Part shown: piece by piece, positions 43,157 through 51,768 of the stretch
How positions within the stretch are numbered: the first letter of the stretch is position 1
How the letters are laid out: the number at the start of each line of letters is the position of its first letter
Origin: Dolichospermum compactum NIES-806
Lineage (GTDB): Bacteria; Cyanobacteriota; Cyanobacteriia; Cyanobacteriales; Nostocaceae
Assembly: GCF_002368115.1 (NCBI RefSeq)
Contig: NZ_AP018316.1
Coordinates: 3,155,335-3,219,334, forward strand
Reading direction: 5' to 3'
Length of the DNA stretch: 64,000 nucleotides
Translations under genes and position numbers: made by a program
The notes under the pieces: generated by a model
What the model saw: the letters and a program-made list of their open reading frames with translations, nothing else
The model's database searches: none
Told to the model about the DNA's origin: nothing

Positions 43157-44338
43157 CTAAACTAATACAGGTGAAATTTTCATAGCCCGGGTTAACTCAG
43201 CCGCAACTTCTGGACGAGAAAATTCTGGTGGTGGTAATTCACCCCGACGTAACATTTCCCGTACCTTTGTTCCTGACAGGTGAACTCGTTCCTCTGGACT
43301 GCTAGGACTGGTTTTAGTTGTGGCCATTTGTTTGGTGCGCTTGCAATAGAAAGCGTGTTCAAACTTCATTGGCACAATTCCCAACTCTTCAGGGGCGAAT
43401 TCATCGAAGATATACTGAGCGTCATAAGTGCCGTAGTAGTCACCTACACCCGCATGATCACGTCCAACAATAAAATGTGTACAGCCGTAATTTTTCCGCA
43501 CTAAAGCATGGAAAATGGCTTCCCTTGGACCTGCATAGCGCATGGCTGCTGGGTTAATTGCCAAGATTACTCTATCTACAGGGTAATAGTGTTCTAGTAA
43601 AATTTCATAACAACGCATTCGCACATCAGCGGCGATGTCATCCTCCTTAGTTGCCCCTACCAGTGGGTGCAAAAATAGACCATCTACAGTTTCTAAAGCG
43701 CATTTCTGAATATATTCATGGGCGCGGTGGATAGGATTGCGAGTTTGGAAACCCACAATTGTTTTCCAGCCTTTTTCTCGAAACATTTCCCGTGAAGCAG
43801 CGGGGTCAATTTGGTAGCGGGGAAAATGGGGATGAGTGTCACGTTGCAATAACCAGATATCACCTGATAGGTTGATAGAACCTTGGTTATAAACTACCTG
43901 CACCCCAGGATGTTTTAGATCATCAGTGCGGTAAACATTGATAGCTTCCTGTTGTTTGTCGTAGGTATACTTCTCGGTCAGTTCCAATACCCCAATAAAC
44001 TCGCCTCTGGGGTTATCCAGACGCACCAAACCGCCTTTTTGTAGAGGGGCTGCTACTTCTTCGGTTACAGACAGTGTAATAGGAATTGACCAGACAATAC
44101 CGTTAGCTAACCGCATTTCTGTGACGACTCGGTTATAGTCTGCTTGGTTCATGAAACCAGTCAAAGGACTAAAACCACCAATGGCAATCATTTCTAAATC
44201 GGAAACTGCTCGCTCATCAAGTTCCACACGCGGTAAAAAGTCAGCTTTGGAGAGAAATAGTTCTCTTTGTGCTGAGGAAGCAACCCGGTTAATTAACTCT
44301 CCACCGTGGGCGGCAATAGCATCTGGATGGTAACTCAA
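43157..44338 (-). CDS. sat: sulfate adenylyltransferase (ATP sulfurylase)
   Basis: First enzyme of sulfate assimilation: ATP plus sulfate gives adenosine phosphosulfate. Its 393 residues are the size of the homo-oligomeric prokaryotic Sat. The PUA-like N-domain (SDLEMIAIGGFSPLTGFM) and the catalytic domain show the nucleotide motifs FQTRNPIHRAHE (HxxH type) and VGRDHAGVGDYYG, plus NPAAMRYAGPREA. No APS kinase domain is fused. It is intact and a single gene; the 5' gap is repeat-rich. Confidence 0.97.
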   Translation of the reverse strand: MSYHPDAIAAHGGELINRVASSAQRELFLSKADFLPRVELDERAVSDLEMIAIGGFSPLTGFMNQADYNRVVTEMRLANGIVWSIPITLSVTEEVAAPLQKGGLVRLDNPRGEFIGVLELTEKYTYDKQQEAINVYRTDDLKHPGVQVVYNQGSINLSGDIWLLQRDTHPHFPRYQIDPAASREMFREKGWKTIVGFQTRNPIHRAHEYIQKCALETVDGLFLHPLVGATKEDDIAADVRMRCYEILLEHYYPVDRVILAINPAAMRYAGPREAIFHALVRKNYGCTHFIVGRDHAGVGDYYGTYDAQYIFDEFAPEELGIVPMKFEHAFYCKRTKQMATTKTSPSSPEERVHLSGTKVREMLRRGELPPPEFSRPEVAAELTRAMKISPVLV

Positions 44339-44492
44339 CGTAATTTTTCCCTAATTGTTGCAAACTATGTACTAAGTTACCAAATTATTGGTACACATTG
44401 TTAAATTTCTGTGAATTTTTTGCCTTTGCCGGTCGGAAAGGGTGAGATTAGGGAATGGCTAATGGGGAATGGCTAATGGGTAAGAAATTTTA

Positions 44493-44558
44493 TTCTTCCT
44501 TCTTCCTTCTTCCTTCTTCCTTCTTCCTTCTTCCTTCTTCCTTCTTCCTTCTTCCTTC
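44493..44558. repeat. heptanucleotide tandem repeat (TTCTTCC), about 9.5 copies
   Basis: Uninterrupted TTCTTCC units in the 587-base gap between sat and the fasciclin gene, followed by CTCCTGA repeats. This is a typical short tandemly repeated repetitive (STRR) sequence of heterocystous cyanobacteria. The rest of the gap holds CACAGAGG-type repeats (near 44695-44720) and the dispersed 24-mer at 44766. Confidence 0.85.
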
Positions 44559-44765
44559 TAAACTCCTGACTCCTGACTCCTGCTATAAAACATTACAAAC
44601 AATTAAAATAAAAGTTGTGTTAAACCAAAGTTTAAACTCAAGAGAGTTTTCAAATTAGGAACTTCCAAGAAAAAAATTATCCCAATAAAAGAACCACAGA
44701 GGCACAGAGAACACAGAGAGAGAAGAAATAGAGAGAGTTTTTGCGTTACTTATTCCTGGTGCCTG

Positions 44766-44789
44766 ATTCACTTTTTTAACCCTGAAACT
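44766..44789 (+). repeat. 24-bp dispersed repeat, copy 2
   Basis: Exact reverse complement of 744-767; see that entry. It lies about 140 bases downstream of the fasciclin gene's stop codon. Confidence 0.6.
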
Positions 44790-44925
44790 AATTAGCAACG
44801 CCTAAATAATCAGCGATCGCATTGATTTATCACCTATATGTGCTATGATTCGATGCGATCGCTATAATATTAGGCAATAAAAGAAACAATGCAGCATTTC
44901 GCCTGATCTAAAAAAATTGCCAATT

Positions 44926-45474
44926 CTACAACTTCACATTAGGAGGAAGTAGCACTTTATTAATTACATGAATTACGCCATTACTAGCTTTAACGTTTGT
45001 TTTAGTAACTTTAGCGTTACCTACATACACTACGCCTTTTTTAGCTTTTATATTTACTGGTTGACCTTCAACTGTTTTTACAGCACCAGGTTTGATATCT
45101 TTAGCGTAAACTGCACCCGGAACTACATGATAGGTCAGAATTTTGACTAAAGTTCCTTTGTTTTCTGGCTTCAAAAGTTTTTCTAAAGTTCCTTTTGGTA
45201 GGGCAGCAAAGGCTGCGTCTGTGGGTGCAAATACGGTAAATGGGCCTTCACCAGATAGGGTTTCTACTAAACCTGCTGCTTTAATAGCTGTTACCAGGGT
45301 TTTAAAAGAACTGTTACCACTGGCAACATCAATAATTGTGCCTACAGTGGTTTTACTATTATCAGCTTTCTTGCTCATGGGCGCAGGTTGGCTTTCTGCA
45401 AAAGCAGGAACACTGACGAAAAGGGTGGTTGCAGCTACAGCGATAGCAAGTGTTTTACCAAAAATGGAATTCAT
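44926..45474 (-). CDS. secreted fasciclin (FAS1) domain protein
   Basis: A signal peptide (residues about 1-26, FGKTLAIAVAATTLFVSVPAFA) is followed by one FAS1 domain: TIIDVASGNSSFKTLVTAIKAAGL, GPFTVFAPTDAAFAALPKGTLE, LVKILTYHVVPGAVYA and the C-terminal GVIHVINKVLLPP. FAS1 domains mediate adhesion or cell-surface contacts; cyanobacterial single-domain members are secreted and often stress-responsive. The ATG at 45474 is preferred because the upstream one at 45492 would put charged residues before the signal peptide. It is 182 residues. Confidence 0.93.
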   Translation of the reverse strand: MNSIFGKTLAIAVAATTLFVSVPAFAESQPAPMSKKADNSKTTVGTIIDVASGNSSFKTLVTAIKAAGLVETLSGEGPFTVFAPTDAAFAALPKGTLEKLLKPENKGTLVKILTYHVVPGAVYAKDIKPGAVKTVEGQPVNIKAKKGVVYVGNAKVTKTNVKASNGVIHVINKVLLPPNVKL

Positions 45475-45554
45475 GATTTCTCGCTCCCACAAGTTTTAGT
45501 TGAAATTCACTACCAAAATTGTAACAGAATTTAACAATTTATGTTCATTTGTAA

Positions 45555-47597
45555 CTATTCTGCCAGCATTGTTAATAACTGTGCCTCTGTCAATTGGCTA
45601 ATTCCTAAATTCTGGGCTTTTTCTAGTTTAGAACCGGCATCTGCACCCACAACTAAAAAGTCTGTTTTTTTGCTAACTGAATCAGTAATTTTACCACCTG
45701 CTTTTTGAATTAGGGCTTTGGCTTCATCCCGTTTTAAGGTTGGTAATGTGCCGGTAACGACAAAGGTTTTCCCAGCAAAATTTTGATTAATTTTCTCTAC
45801 TGCTTTGGTTTCGGTGCTGTTGGCTAATTGTAAGCCAATGGTCTGAATCCGGGAGATTAAGGTTTGATTGGCTGGGGTGCGAAACCATTGATAGACTGAT
45901 TGGGCGATTTCTGCACCGATACCATAAACGCCTGCAATATCTGATTGTCTGGCGGCTGTTAACTCTTCAACGGTGGTAAACTTCTCGGTGAGTAATTGGG
46001 CGTTGACGCTGCCAACGTGACGGATGCCTAAACCATATAATACTCTAGACCAGGGTTGGGTTTTTGATTGAGCGATCGCCTTCACCAATTTTTCCGCAGA
46101 TTTTTGTCCCATGCGTTCTAATGCACATAATTTATCTGTCTTTAATTCATATAAATCAGCAATGGAATGTACAAAGCCCTTGTCTACAAGTTGATACACC
46201 AACTTCTCCCCCACACCTTTAATATCTAAAGCGTCACGACTGACCCAATGTTCAACCTCACCTTTAAGAATCGCCGCACAGGAAGAATTTACACATCTAG
46301 TAACAGCTTCGCCCGTTTCTCTGACTACCTGTTGACCACAGACGGGACAATGGGAAGGCATAATGAAAGGTTGAGTGTCAGCGGGACGTAGTTCTTTGAT
46401 GACCCGGACGACTTCGGGAATGATTTCTCCGGCTTTGCGAACAATCACGGTGTCGCCAATGCGGATATCTAATTGCTCGATGCGATCGCTATTATGTAAG
46501 GTAGCACGGGAAACAGTTGTTCCTGCTAATTGTACGGGCAACATTTCTGCTAGAGGAGTTAATGCCCCAGTTCTGCCAACATTGACAGTAATTTTTTCTA
46601 CACGGGTCGGGGCTTCTTCCGCCGGATATTTTAAGGCTATAGCCCAGCGGGGAAACTTCTGTGTAAACCCTAATTGTTCTTGGAGTCTAAATGTATTTAA
46701 TTTAACGACAACACCATCCGTCATATAGGGAGAATTCAGCCGTTCTGTATCCCAATATTGGTAATATTCAGCAACTTCAGCAATAGAATGGCAAAGTTTA
46801 TGATTGGTATCCACTCGAAAACCCATTTTTTGCAACAATTCCAAAGCTTCCCATTGAGTATTCGCAATACTAGAATCATCCAAACCTGTAATATGCAGAG
46901 TATAAGCAAAGAAATCTAACTGTCGCTGTGCTACAATCCGTGAATCTAATTGTCTGAGCGTACCCGCCACAGCATTACGCGGATTAGCGAACAATTGTTC
47001 CCCAGCTTTTTGTCTCTTCTCATTAATTTCCTTAAATACCTGTAGCGGTAGGAATGCTTCTCCTCGGACTTCGACTTTAGCAATATTTTCTAAACCGTCA
47101 AAATTCAAACGCAGGGGAATTGAGCGAATAGTCCTGACATTTTGGGTAATGTCCTCACCCATGACCCCATCTCCTCGCGTTGTCCCCCTGACTAAAAAAC
47201 CATTTTCGTAAGTTAAAGCCAAGGCTGCACCATCAATTTTTAACTCAGATACATATTCCAGTTCTACGTTATTATACTGAATGGGTGAGTATCGCCGCCA
47301 ACGCTGATCCCAACTTTGCAATTCTTCAATATTGAAAGCATTTTCCAGGCTATATAGAGGAATATTATGACGGACTGAAGTAAAATGGGTGGCAGGGCGA
47401 TCGCCAACACGCTGAGTTGGACTATCGGGAGTAATTAATTCGGGATTTTGCGTTTCTAATTCTTGCAACTCTCGATACAGCCGATCATATACAGTATCTT
47501 CCATAATTGGCGCATCTAAAACATAATAGGCATAGCCAGCTTGTTGCAACAATCTTCGTAACTCTTCTATACGTTTTACTTCCGGCTGAGTTGACAT
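45555..47597 (-). CDS. ligA: NAD-dependent DNA ligase LigA
   Basis: Joins nicks during replication and repair using NAD. Its 680 residues hold all domains: the Ia domain (ELRRLLQQAGYAYYVLDAP), the adenylation domain with the active-site lysine in SELKIDGAAL (KxDG), the OB fold, the zinc finger (CPVCGQQ and CVNSSC), helix-hairpin-helix repeats and the BRCT domain (FAGKTFVVTGTLPTLKRDEAKALIQ). The ATG at 47597 (MSTQPEV) is preferred to 47609. It is a single gene, intact. Confidence 0.97.
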   Translation of the reverse strand: MSTQPEVKRIEELRRLLQQAGYAYYVLDAPIMEDTVYDRLYRELQELETQNPELITPDSPTQRVGDRPATHFTSVRHNIPLYSLENAFNIEELQSWDQRWRRYSPIQYNNVELEYVSELKIDGAALALTYENGFLVRGTTRGDGVMGEDITQNVRTIRSIPLRLNFDGLENIAKVEVRGEAFLPLQVFKEINEKRQKAGEQLFANPRNAVAGTLRQLDSRIVAQRQLDFFAYTLHITGLDDSSIANTQWEALELLQKMGFRVDTNHKLCHSIAEVAEYYQYWDTERLNSPYMTDGVVVKLNTFRLQEQLGFTQKFPRWAIALKYPAEEAPTRVEKITVNVGRTGALTPLAEMLPVQLAGTTVSRATLHNSDRIEQLDIRIGDTVIVRKAGEIIPEVVRVIKELRPADTQPFIMPSHCPVCGQQVVRETGEAVTRCVNSSCAAILKGEVEHWVSRDALDIKGVGEKLVYQLVDKGFVHSIADLYELKTDKLCALERMGQKSAEKLVKAIAQSKTQPWSRVLYGLGIRHVGSVNAQLLTEKFTTVEELTAARQSDIAGVYGIGAEIAQSVYQWFRTPANQTLISRIQTIGLQLANSTETKAVEKINQNFAGKTFVVTGTLPTLKRDEAKALIQKAGGKITDSVSKKTDFLVVGADAGSKLEKAQNLGISQLTEAQLLTMLAE

Positions 47598-47852
47598 TAT
47601 CAGTTTCATAACAAAAAATAATAAGTGGGTTGGCGTTAGAAATTGTCGTTATGGCAAGGGAACAGGAAAGAGGTTTTGGGCATTGCTGGATAAAGCGAAA
47701 ACCTAAACAAATTAAGGTTTTTCAGGTTAGAAAGAACTATTCATTGACTATCACTTTCTCAACTTTGAGACTGTTCTGACTTCCTTCTAATTCTTCCTCC
47801 TGACTCCTGACTCCTAGCCCTCACAGATAAATTTTTGTAGCAAACCATAATT

Positions 47853-48884
47853 ATGACTCAAACTTTCACAAACAAACCCCCTATTATTATCGCTCATCGT
47901 GGTGCAAGTGGCTACCGTCCCGAACATACTTTAGCTAGTTATGAATTAGCAATTGATTTAGGTGCTGATTATATTGAACCCGATTTAGTAATTACCAAAG
48001 ATGGTATTTTAATTGCCCGTCATGAAAATGAAATCTCTGAAACTAGTGATATTGCCAATCATCCCGAATTTGCTCATTTAAAAACCACGAAAATTATTGA
48101 TAATGAAATTAAAACAGGTTGGTTTACAGAAGATTTTACCATCGCCGAAATCAAAACCTTAACAGCTAAAGAACCTATTCCCCAATTACGCCCGCAAAAC
48201 CTAGTTTATGATGGCATATTTCCTATTCCCACCTTTACAGAAATCATTGATTTAGCCCAGCAGAAAAGTCAAGAAACTGGACGCAAAATTGGCATTTATC
48301 CCGAAACAAAACATCCTAGTTATTTTCAAACAATTGGTTTACCATTAGAAGACACTTTATTATGCAACTTACAAAAAATTAACTTACCTATATTTATTCA
48401 ATCCTTTGAAGTTAGTAACCTCAAACAATTATCTCAAAAAACAGATTTACCTTTAGTCCAACTAATTAATGAAACTGGTAAACCTTACGATTTTGTGATT
48501 AATCATGATCCTCGAACTTATACAGATTTATTAAATCAAAAAGGGTTAAAAGAAATTACTGAATATGCCCAAGCAATAGGTGTAAATAAAAACTTATTGA
48601 TTCCCAGAGATAATCATGGTCAATTACTATCACCAACATCTTTAATTATAAATGCTCATGCAGCTAATTTACAAGTTCACACTTGGACTTTTAGAAACGA
48701 GGATTTTTTCTTACCCTTAGATTGTCAAGCAAATCCTGAAAAAGAATATCAATTATTTTTTAACTTAGGTGTAGATGGTGTCTTTAGTGATTATCCAGAC
48801 AAAGCTGTAAAAGTCAAACTCCATGAACAATTCATCATTAAATCGCTTAACCGCAGTTGCCCAACTTTTCACAGCTATCAATAA
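47853..48884 (+). CDS. glycerophosphodiester phosphodiesterase
   Basis: Hydrolyses glycerophosphodiesters from phospholipid turnover to glycerol 3-phosphate and an alcohol. The 343 residues show IIIAHRGASGYRPEHT (catalytic His in HRGAS), YIEPDLVITKDGILIARHE (metal-binding Glu and Asp) and IGIYPETKHP. The long insertion between strands resembles the GlpQ (periplasmic) subgroup, but no signal peptide is visible, so it may act in the cytoplasm. The last residues run next to a decayed HD-protein gene, and the C terminus (SCPTFHSYQ) may be derived from it or from read-through. Confidence 0.92.
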   Translation: MTQTFTNKPPIIIAHRGASGYRPEHTLASYELAIDLGADYIEPDLVITKDGILIARHENEISETSDIANHPEFAHLKTTKIIDNEIKTGWFTEDFTIAEIKTLTAKEPIPQLRPQNLVYDGIFPIPTFTEIIDLAQQKSQETGRKIGIYPETKHPSYFQTIGLPLEDTLLCNLQKINLPIFIQSFEVSNLKQLSQKTDLPLVQLINETGKPYDFVINHDPRTYTDLLNQKGLKEITEYAQAIGVNKNLLIPRDNHGQLLSPTSLIINAHAANLQVHTWTFRNEDFFLPLDCQANPEKEYQLFFNLGVDGVFSDYPDKAVKVKLHEQFIIKSLNRSCPTFHSYQ

Positions 48885-48890
48885 TCTTAA

Positions 48891-49058
48891 GGGGGTGAAA
48901 TAAATTTTTTCTCGCTGCCAAAATCTTTCTAAAACTTGTTTTCTACCAATGATATATTCTAATTCTGATACCCAAGCATATTCTTGTCGAATAGCTTGAG
49001 AGTATGCTTGATATTCCATAGAGTTAGCAGCTAAGATAGCAAGATTTTCAGCTTTATT
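48891..49058 (-). pseudogene. C-terminal remnant of an HD-superfamily phosphohydrolase-like gene
   Basis: The minus strand encodes AENLAILAANSMEYQAYSQAI (upstream half broken by a frame change near 49019), then RQEYAWVSELEYIIGRKQVLERFWQREKIYFTPL. This matches, from memory, the C-terminal part of cyanobacterial proteins annotated as predicted metal-dependent HD phosphohydrolases. The HD domain itself is gone. It lies head to head against the end of the glycerophosphodiesterase gene. Confidence 0.55.
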
Positions 49059-49140
49059 AAAGAGAATGACTAATTGTAATATAGTAGATGTGGGGAATAA
49101 GTAATTAGTAATTGGTTAATTTTCTTTTTTCTGACTCCTC

Positions 49141-50601
49141 CTATTCAATCAGAACTTCATAAATAGAAATAGCTTTATCTTTACCTTTAACTTTGACGGA
49201 TTCATCTACCAGTTTTAAAGAAAACAATTCAGGCTTAGATAAGCTATTCACTACTGATTCTGTAATCAAAATATTACAATTATATTGCTTTGTTAATCCC
49301 TCAATCCGAGAAGCCACATTGACAGCATCACCAATCACGGTGGAATCAATGCGGGAGGTAAAACCAACTGTACCCATAACTACTGTACCCCGATGAATAC
49401 CAATTCCTGTAGCAATGATTGGTAATCCTTTTTTTGATCGTTCATGATTAAACTTATCTAAAGCTTTAATCATCAAAATTGCGGCTTGGATAGCACAGTC
49501 TGTACTATCATCATCAAATAATGCCATGATGGCATCACCGATATATTTATCAATAAATCCACCAGATTCATCTATGGCTTTTCCCATACAGGCTAAATAG
49601 TCATTTAAAAATGTAAATATTTCTATGGGTTCCATAGCTTCTGACATAGAAGTGTAACTGCGAATATCGCAGAATAAAATCGTCATTTTTCGGGTAGAAG
49701 CCATACCAACTGTAATATTTTCTATGCCTTCAGGGGCAATGACAGAAACAAATTTATCGGGTACAAATTTCTCAAATGAGTCTAAGGTTTTTTGTAATTT
49801 GCTAAAAGATATCTGCAATGTTGCTGACATTTCGTTAAAGGAATTTGCCAATGCGCCAATTTCATCTCTACGATGATTAATATTGGCACGATGTTGTAAA
49901 TCTCCTCCAGCAATTTGGGCTACACTAGACTGTAAACGCCGTACGGGATCACTTAAATGTTGTGCTAAAATGTAGGCACATAACCAACCTACAGCCAATC
50001 CTATAGAACCTACTATTAAAGCCTGATTGACTGCATTATTAACAGCACGATCTACTTTTTGCAGAGATAAACCAATTCGTAAAACACCAAGGTTTTTACC
50101 TGCTATTGTGCGAATATCCGAAGCTACTTCAATTACTGGTTCACCTCGTTTAGCCCGTAATTTGTCTCCAAAATAAATATCTTTGAGGATAAATGTTTCG
50201 ATAACGCGAGTTGTTTTAGAGGATTTTAATGCACTTTTGGTGACAATTAAAGGCACAATATTAGGAATGTATTGGTTTTGATATTCGTTAGGGGAAGCAG
50301 CCACAATTTGATTGTCTTGGCGGATATCTGAAACCAAGACATAGACAAAATCTTCATTTTCTCGCAAGATAAAATCTATATTTAGACGAATTTGACTCCA
50401 ATTTTCTTCTGATAATTCGTTAGAGTATGTATAGCTGAGGACTTTAGAAATACTTTTAGCATCATTTAACTTTTCTTCGCGGTAGAGGGTATTTTCACTT
50501 TTTGCCCACACCGTCACTATCGCACCAATCAAACCTAGAATCAGTAAGGTGATTGAAGTCATAATTTGAGTACGAATAGAACGAAAAGTCAATATTTTCA
50601 T
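49141..50601 (-). CDS. receptor-type adenylate/guanylate cyclase (HAMP plus class III catalytic domain)
   Basis: A 486-residue membrane receptor. Helix 1 (residues about 13-31) and helix 2 (about 195-215) enclose an extracytoplasmic sensor domain. HAMP follows (LSDPVRRLQSSVAQIAGGDLQ), then a coiled linker and the class III cyclase domain. The metal aspartates are in LFCDIRSY and GDAIMALF. The transition-state Asn and Arg are in DAVNVASRIE. Lys in FIDKYIGDA and the DST of RIDSTVIGD favour ATP, so cAMP is the likely product. Its ATG overlaps the stop of the upstream lipoprotein gene (ATGA), suggesting the two act together. Confidence 0.92.
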   Translation of the reverse strand: MKILTFRSIRTQIMTSITLLILGLIGAIVTVWAKSENTLYREEKLNDAKSISKVLSYTYSNELSEENWSQIRLNIDFILRENEDFVYVLVSDIRQDNQIVAASPNEYQNQYIPNIVPLIVTKSALKSSKTTRVIETFILKDIYFGDKLRAKRGEPVIEVASDIRTIAGKNLGVLRIGLSLQKVDRAVNNAVNQALIVGSIGLAVGWLCAYILAQHLSDPVRRLQSSVAQIAGGDLQHRANINHRRDEIGALANSFNEMSATLQISFSKLQKTLDSFEKFVPDKFVSVIAPEGIENITVGMASTRKMTILFCDIRSYTSMSEAMEPIEIFTFLNDYLACMGKAIDESGGFIDKYIGDAIMALFDDDSTDCAIQAAILMIKALDKFNHERSKKGLPIIATGIGIHRGTVVMGTVGFTSRIDSTVIGDAVNVASRIEGLTKQYNCNILITESVVNSLSKPELFSLKLVDESVKVKGKDKAISIYEVLIE

Positions 50602-51626
50602 AATTGTGGAATTAACTCTTCTACGAAAGTTACCCAGCGTTTATTTTTGGTTTCCTGTGAACAATCATCACCAAAAGCTAAAGTTATAGGACCTCCCATT
50701 TTTGCTAGGATTGGCTGTTTATCTTCACCCCATCTAGTGGCTAAAATGATATTACATTTGTTTATATCTGTAGATGATAATTCTATGGCTTCCGTTGTTC
50801 TTCGGTAAATTGGTGGTTTCCCTGTGACGACTACAGAAGCTTGAGGTTTTATCCCAGCTAAAGCAAGCACGTCTTTGATTCTGACACCATGTAGTTTAAC
50901 TTTGTTACTAGGCCAGCGGACGCGATAACCTACGTTTTGATTAAGGGTAACTTGTGGCAATTTATCAAGTTCGGCTAAATTGAGTTGACGATCGCCTACT
51001 CGGAGTGATACTTTTTCTGTACCAAATATAATATGAGTCACATAAAATGCCCAATCTCCCTCATTATATTTTTGTCGAAGTTGGGGATACTGGGTATAGG
51101 GATAGATTAAATAAACCGGACCACCTTGGTCACGTTGAATTGGTTTATCATTTTTAGTCAGTGCTAAGATAATTGGGTAGGTGTGTAAGTCTTCTATTTT
51201 GACTGTGACATGATAAGCGTCGTAGCAAACAAAGGTTACTTCTGTAACTCCAGGGGGAACACCAAACTGTTTTAAAAGTTTAGATATCTGTATTCCTTGA
51301 AATTTAAATACTTGATTAGGGTTAACAATATTATTGGCATCAATGGTGTTGATATTTGTTGTAGCTAATTTAAGCAACTCCGGCCAACTCAATGTATCTG
51401 ATTTAAAATCTGTTGTTTGACCCTGAATAACTAAATTCCATTGCCGCTGTGGGTTTTTTTTGGTTTTATCTGCTAGAATTTCCGCATTGGCATCGCTTGC
51501 TTCTTTCAGCCATCCTTCTAATTGTGCATTTGTCGGCTTTTTTGTACAACCTGTCAAACAAACTATACCTATACCCAAAGTTACTAAAGTCCAGTTTTTC
51601 CCAATATTCAATAAAATCACATTCAA
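50598..51626 (-). CDS. lipoprotein with molybdopterin-oxidoreductase-like domains
   Basis: A lipobox (CLTGC, Cys27) predicts a lipoprotein on the outer face of a membrane. The 342-residue chain has two similar beta-rich blocks: about 85-220 (FKFQGIQISKLLKQFGVPPGVTEVTFVCYDAYHVTVKIEDL) and 235-342 (LHGVRIKDVLALAGIKPQASVVVTG). This resembles the sulfite-oxidase-type molybdopterin-binding fold, but key cofactor ligands cannot be confirmed. It overlaps the cyclase gene by four bases and so may supply its external input. The sensed ligand is unknown. Confidence 0.75.
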   Translation of the reverse strand: MNVILLNIGKNWTLVTLGIGIVCLTGCTKKPTNAQLEGWLKEASDANAEILADKTKKNPQRQWNLVIQGQTTDFKSDTLSWPELLKLATTNINTIDANNIVNPNQVFKFQGIQISKLLKQFGVPPGVTEVTFVCYDAYHVTVKIEDLHTYPIILALTKNDKPIQRDQGGPVYLIYPYTQYPQLRQKYNEGDWAFYVTHIIFGTEKVSLRVGDRQLNLAELDKLPQVTLNQNVGYRVRWPSNKVKLHGVRIKDVLALAGIKPQASVVVTGKPPIYRRTTEAIELSSTDINKCNIILATRWGEDKQPILAKMGGPITLAFGDDCSQETKNKRWVTFVEELIPQL

Positions 51627-51768
51627 AATTACTAGGAAGGTTTACAAAATGGTGTTTTCTAAGTTACAAGTAACACCATAGTTAGTTTTTACGCAATCAT
51701 TCAACATTACTCAAAAAAAATGTCCCTTGGAAACAACGGACAACTAACAACGGACAACGGACAAATTT

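Noticed and set aside
42947..43185. Small plus-strand frames between the pseudo-orthocaspase and sat genes
   Set aside because: They run through dispersed CTACGAGACGCTAC-type repeats and have no protein-like pattern.
44493..44558. CRISPR-like repeat array
   Set aside because: Units are seven bases without spacers; it is a simple tandem repeat, as are the arrays at 61810 and 9911.
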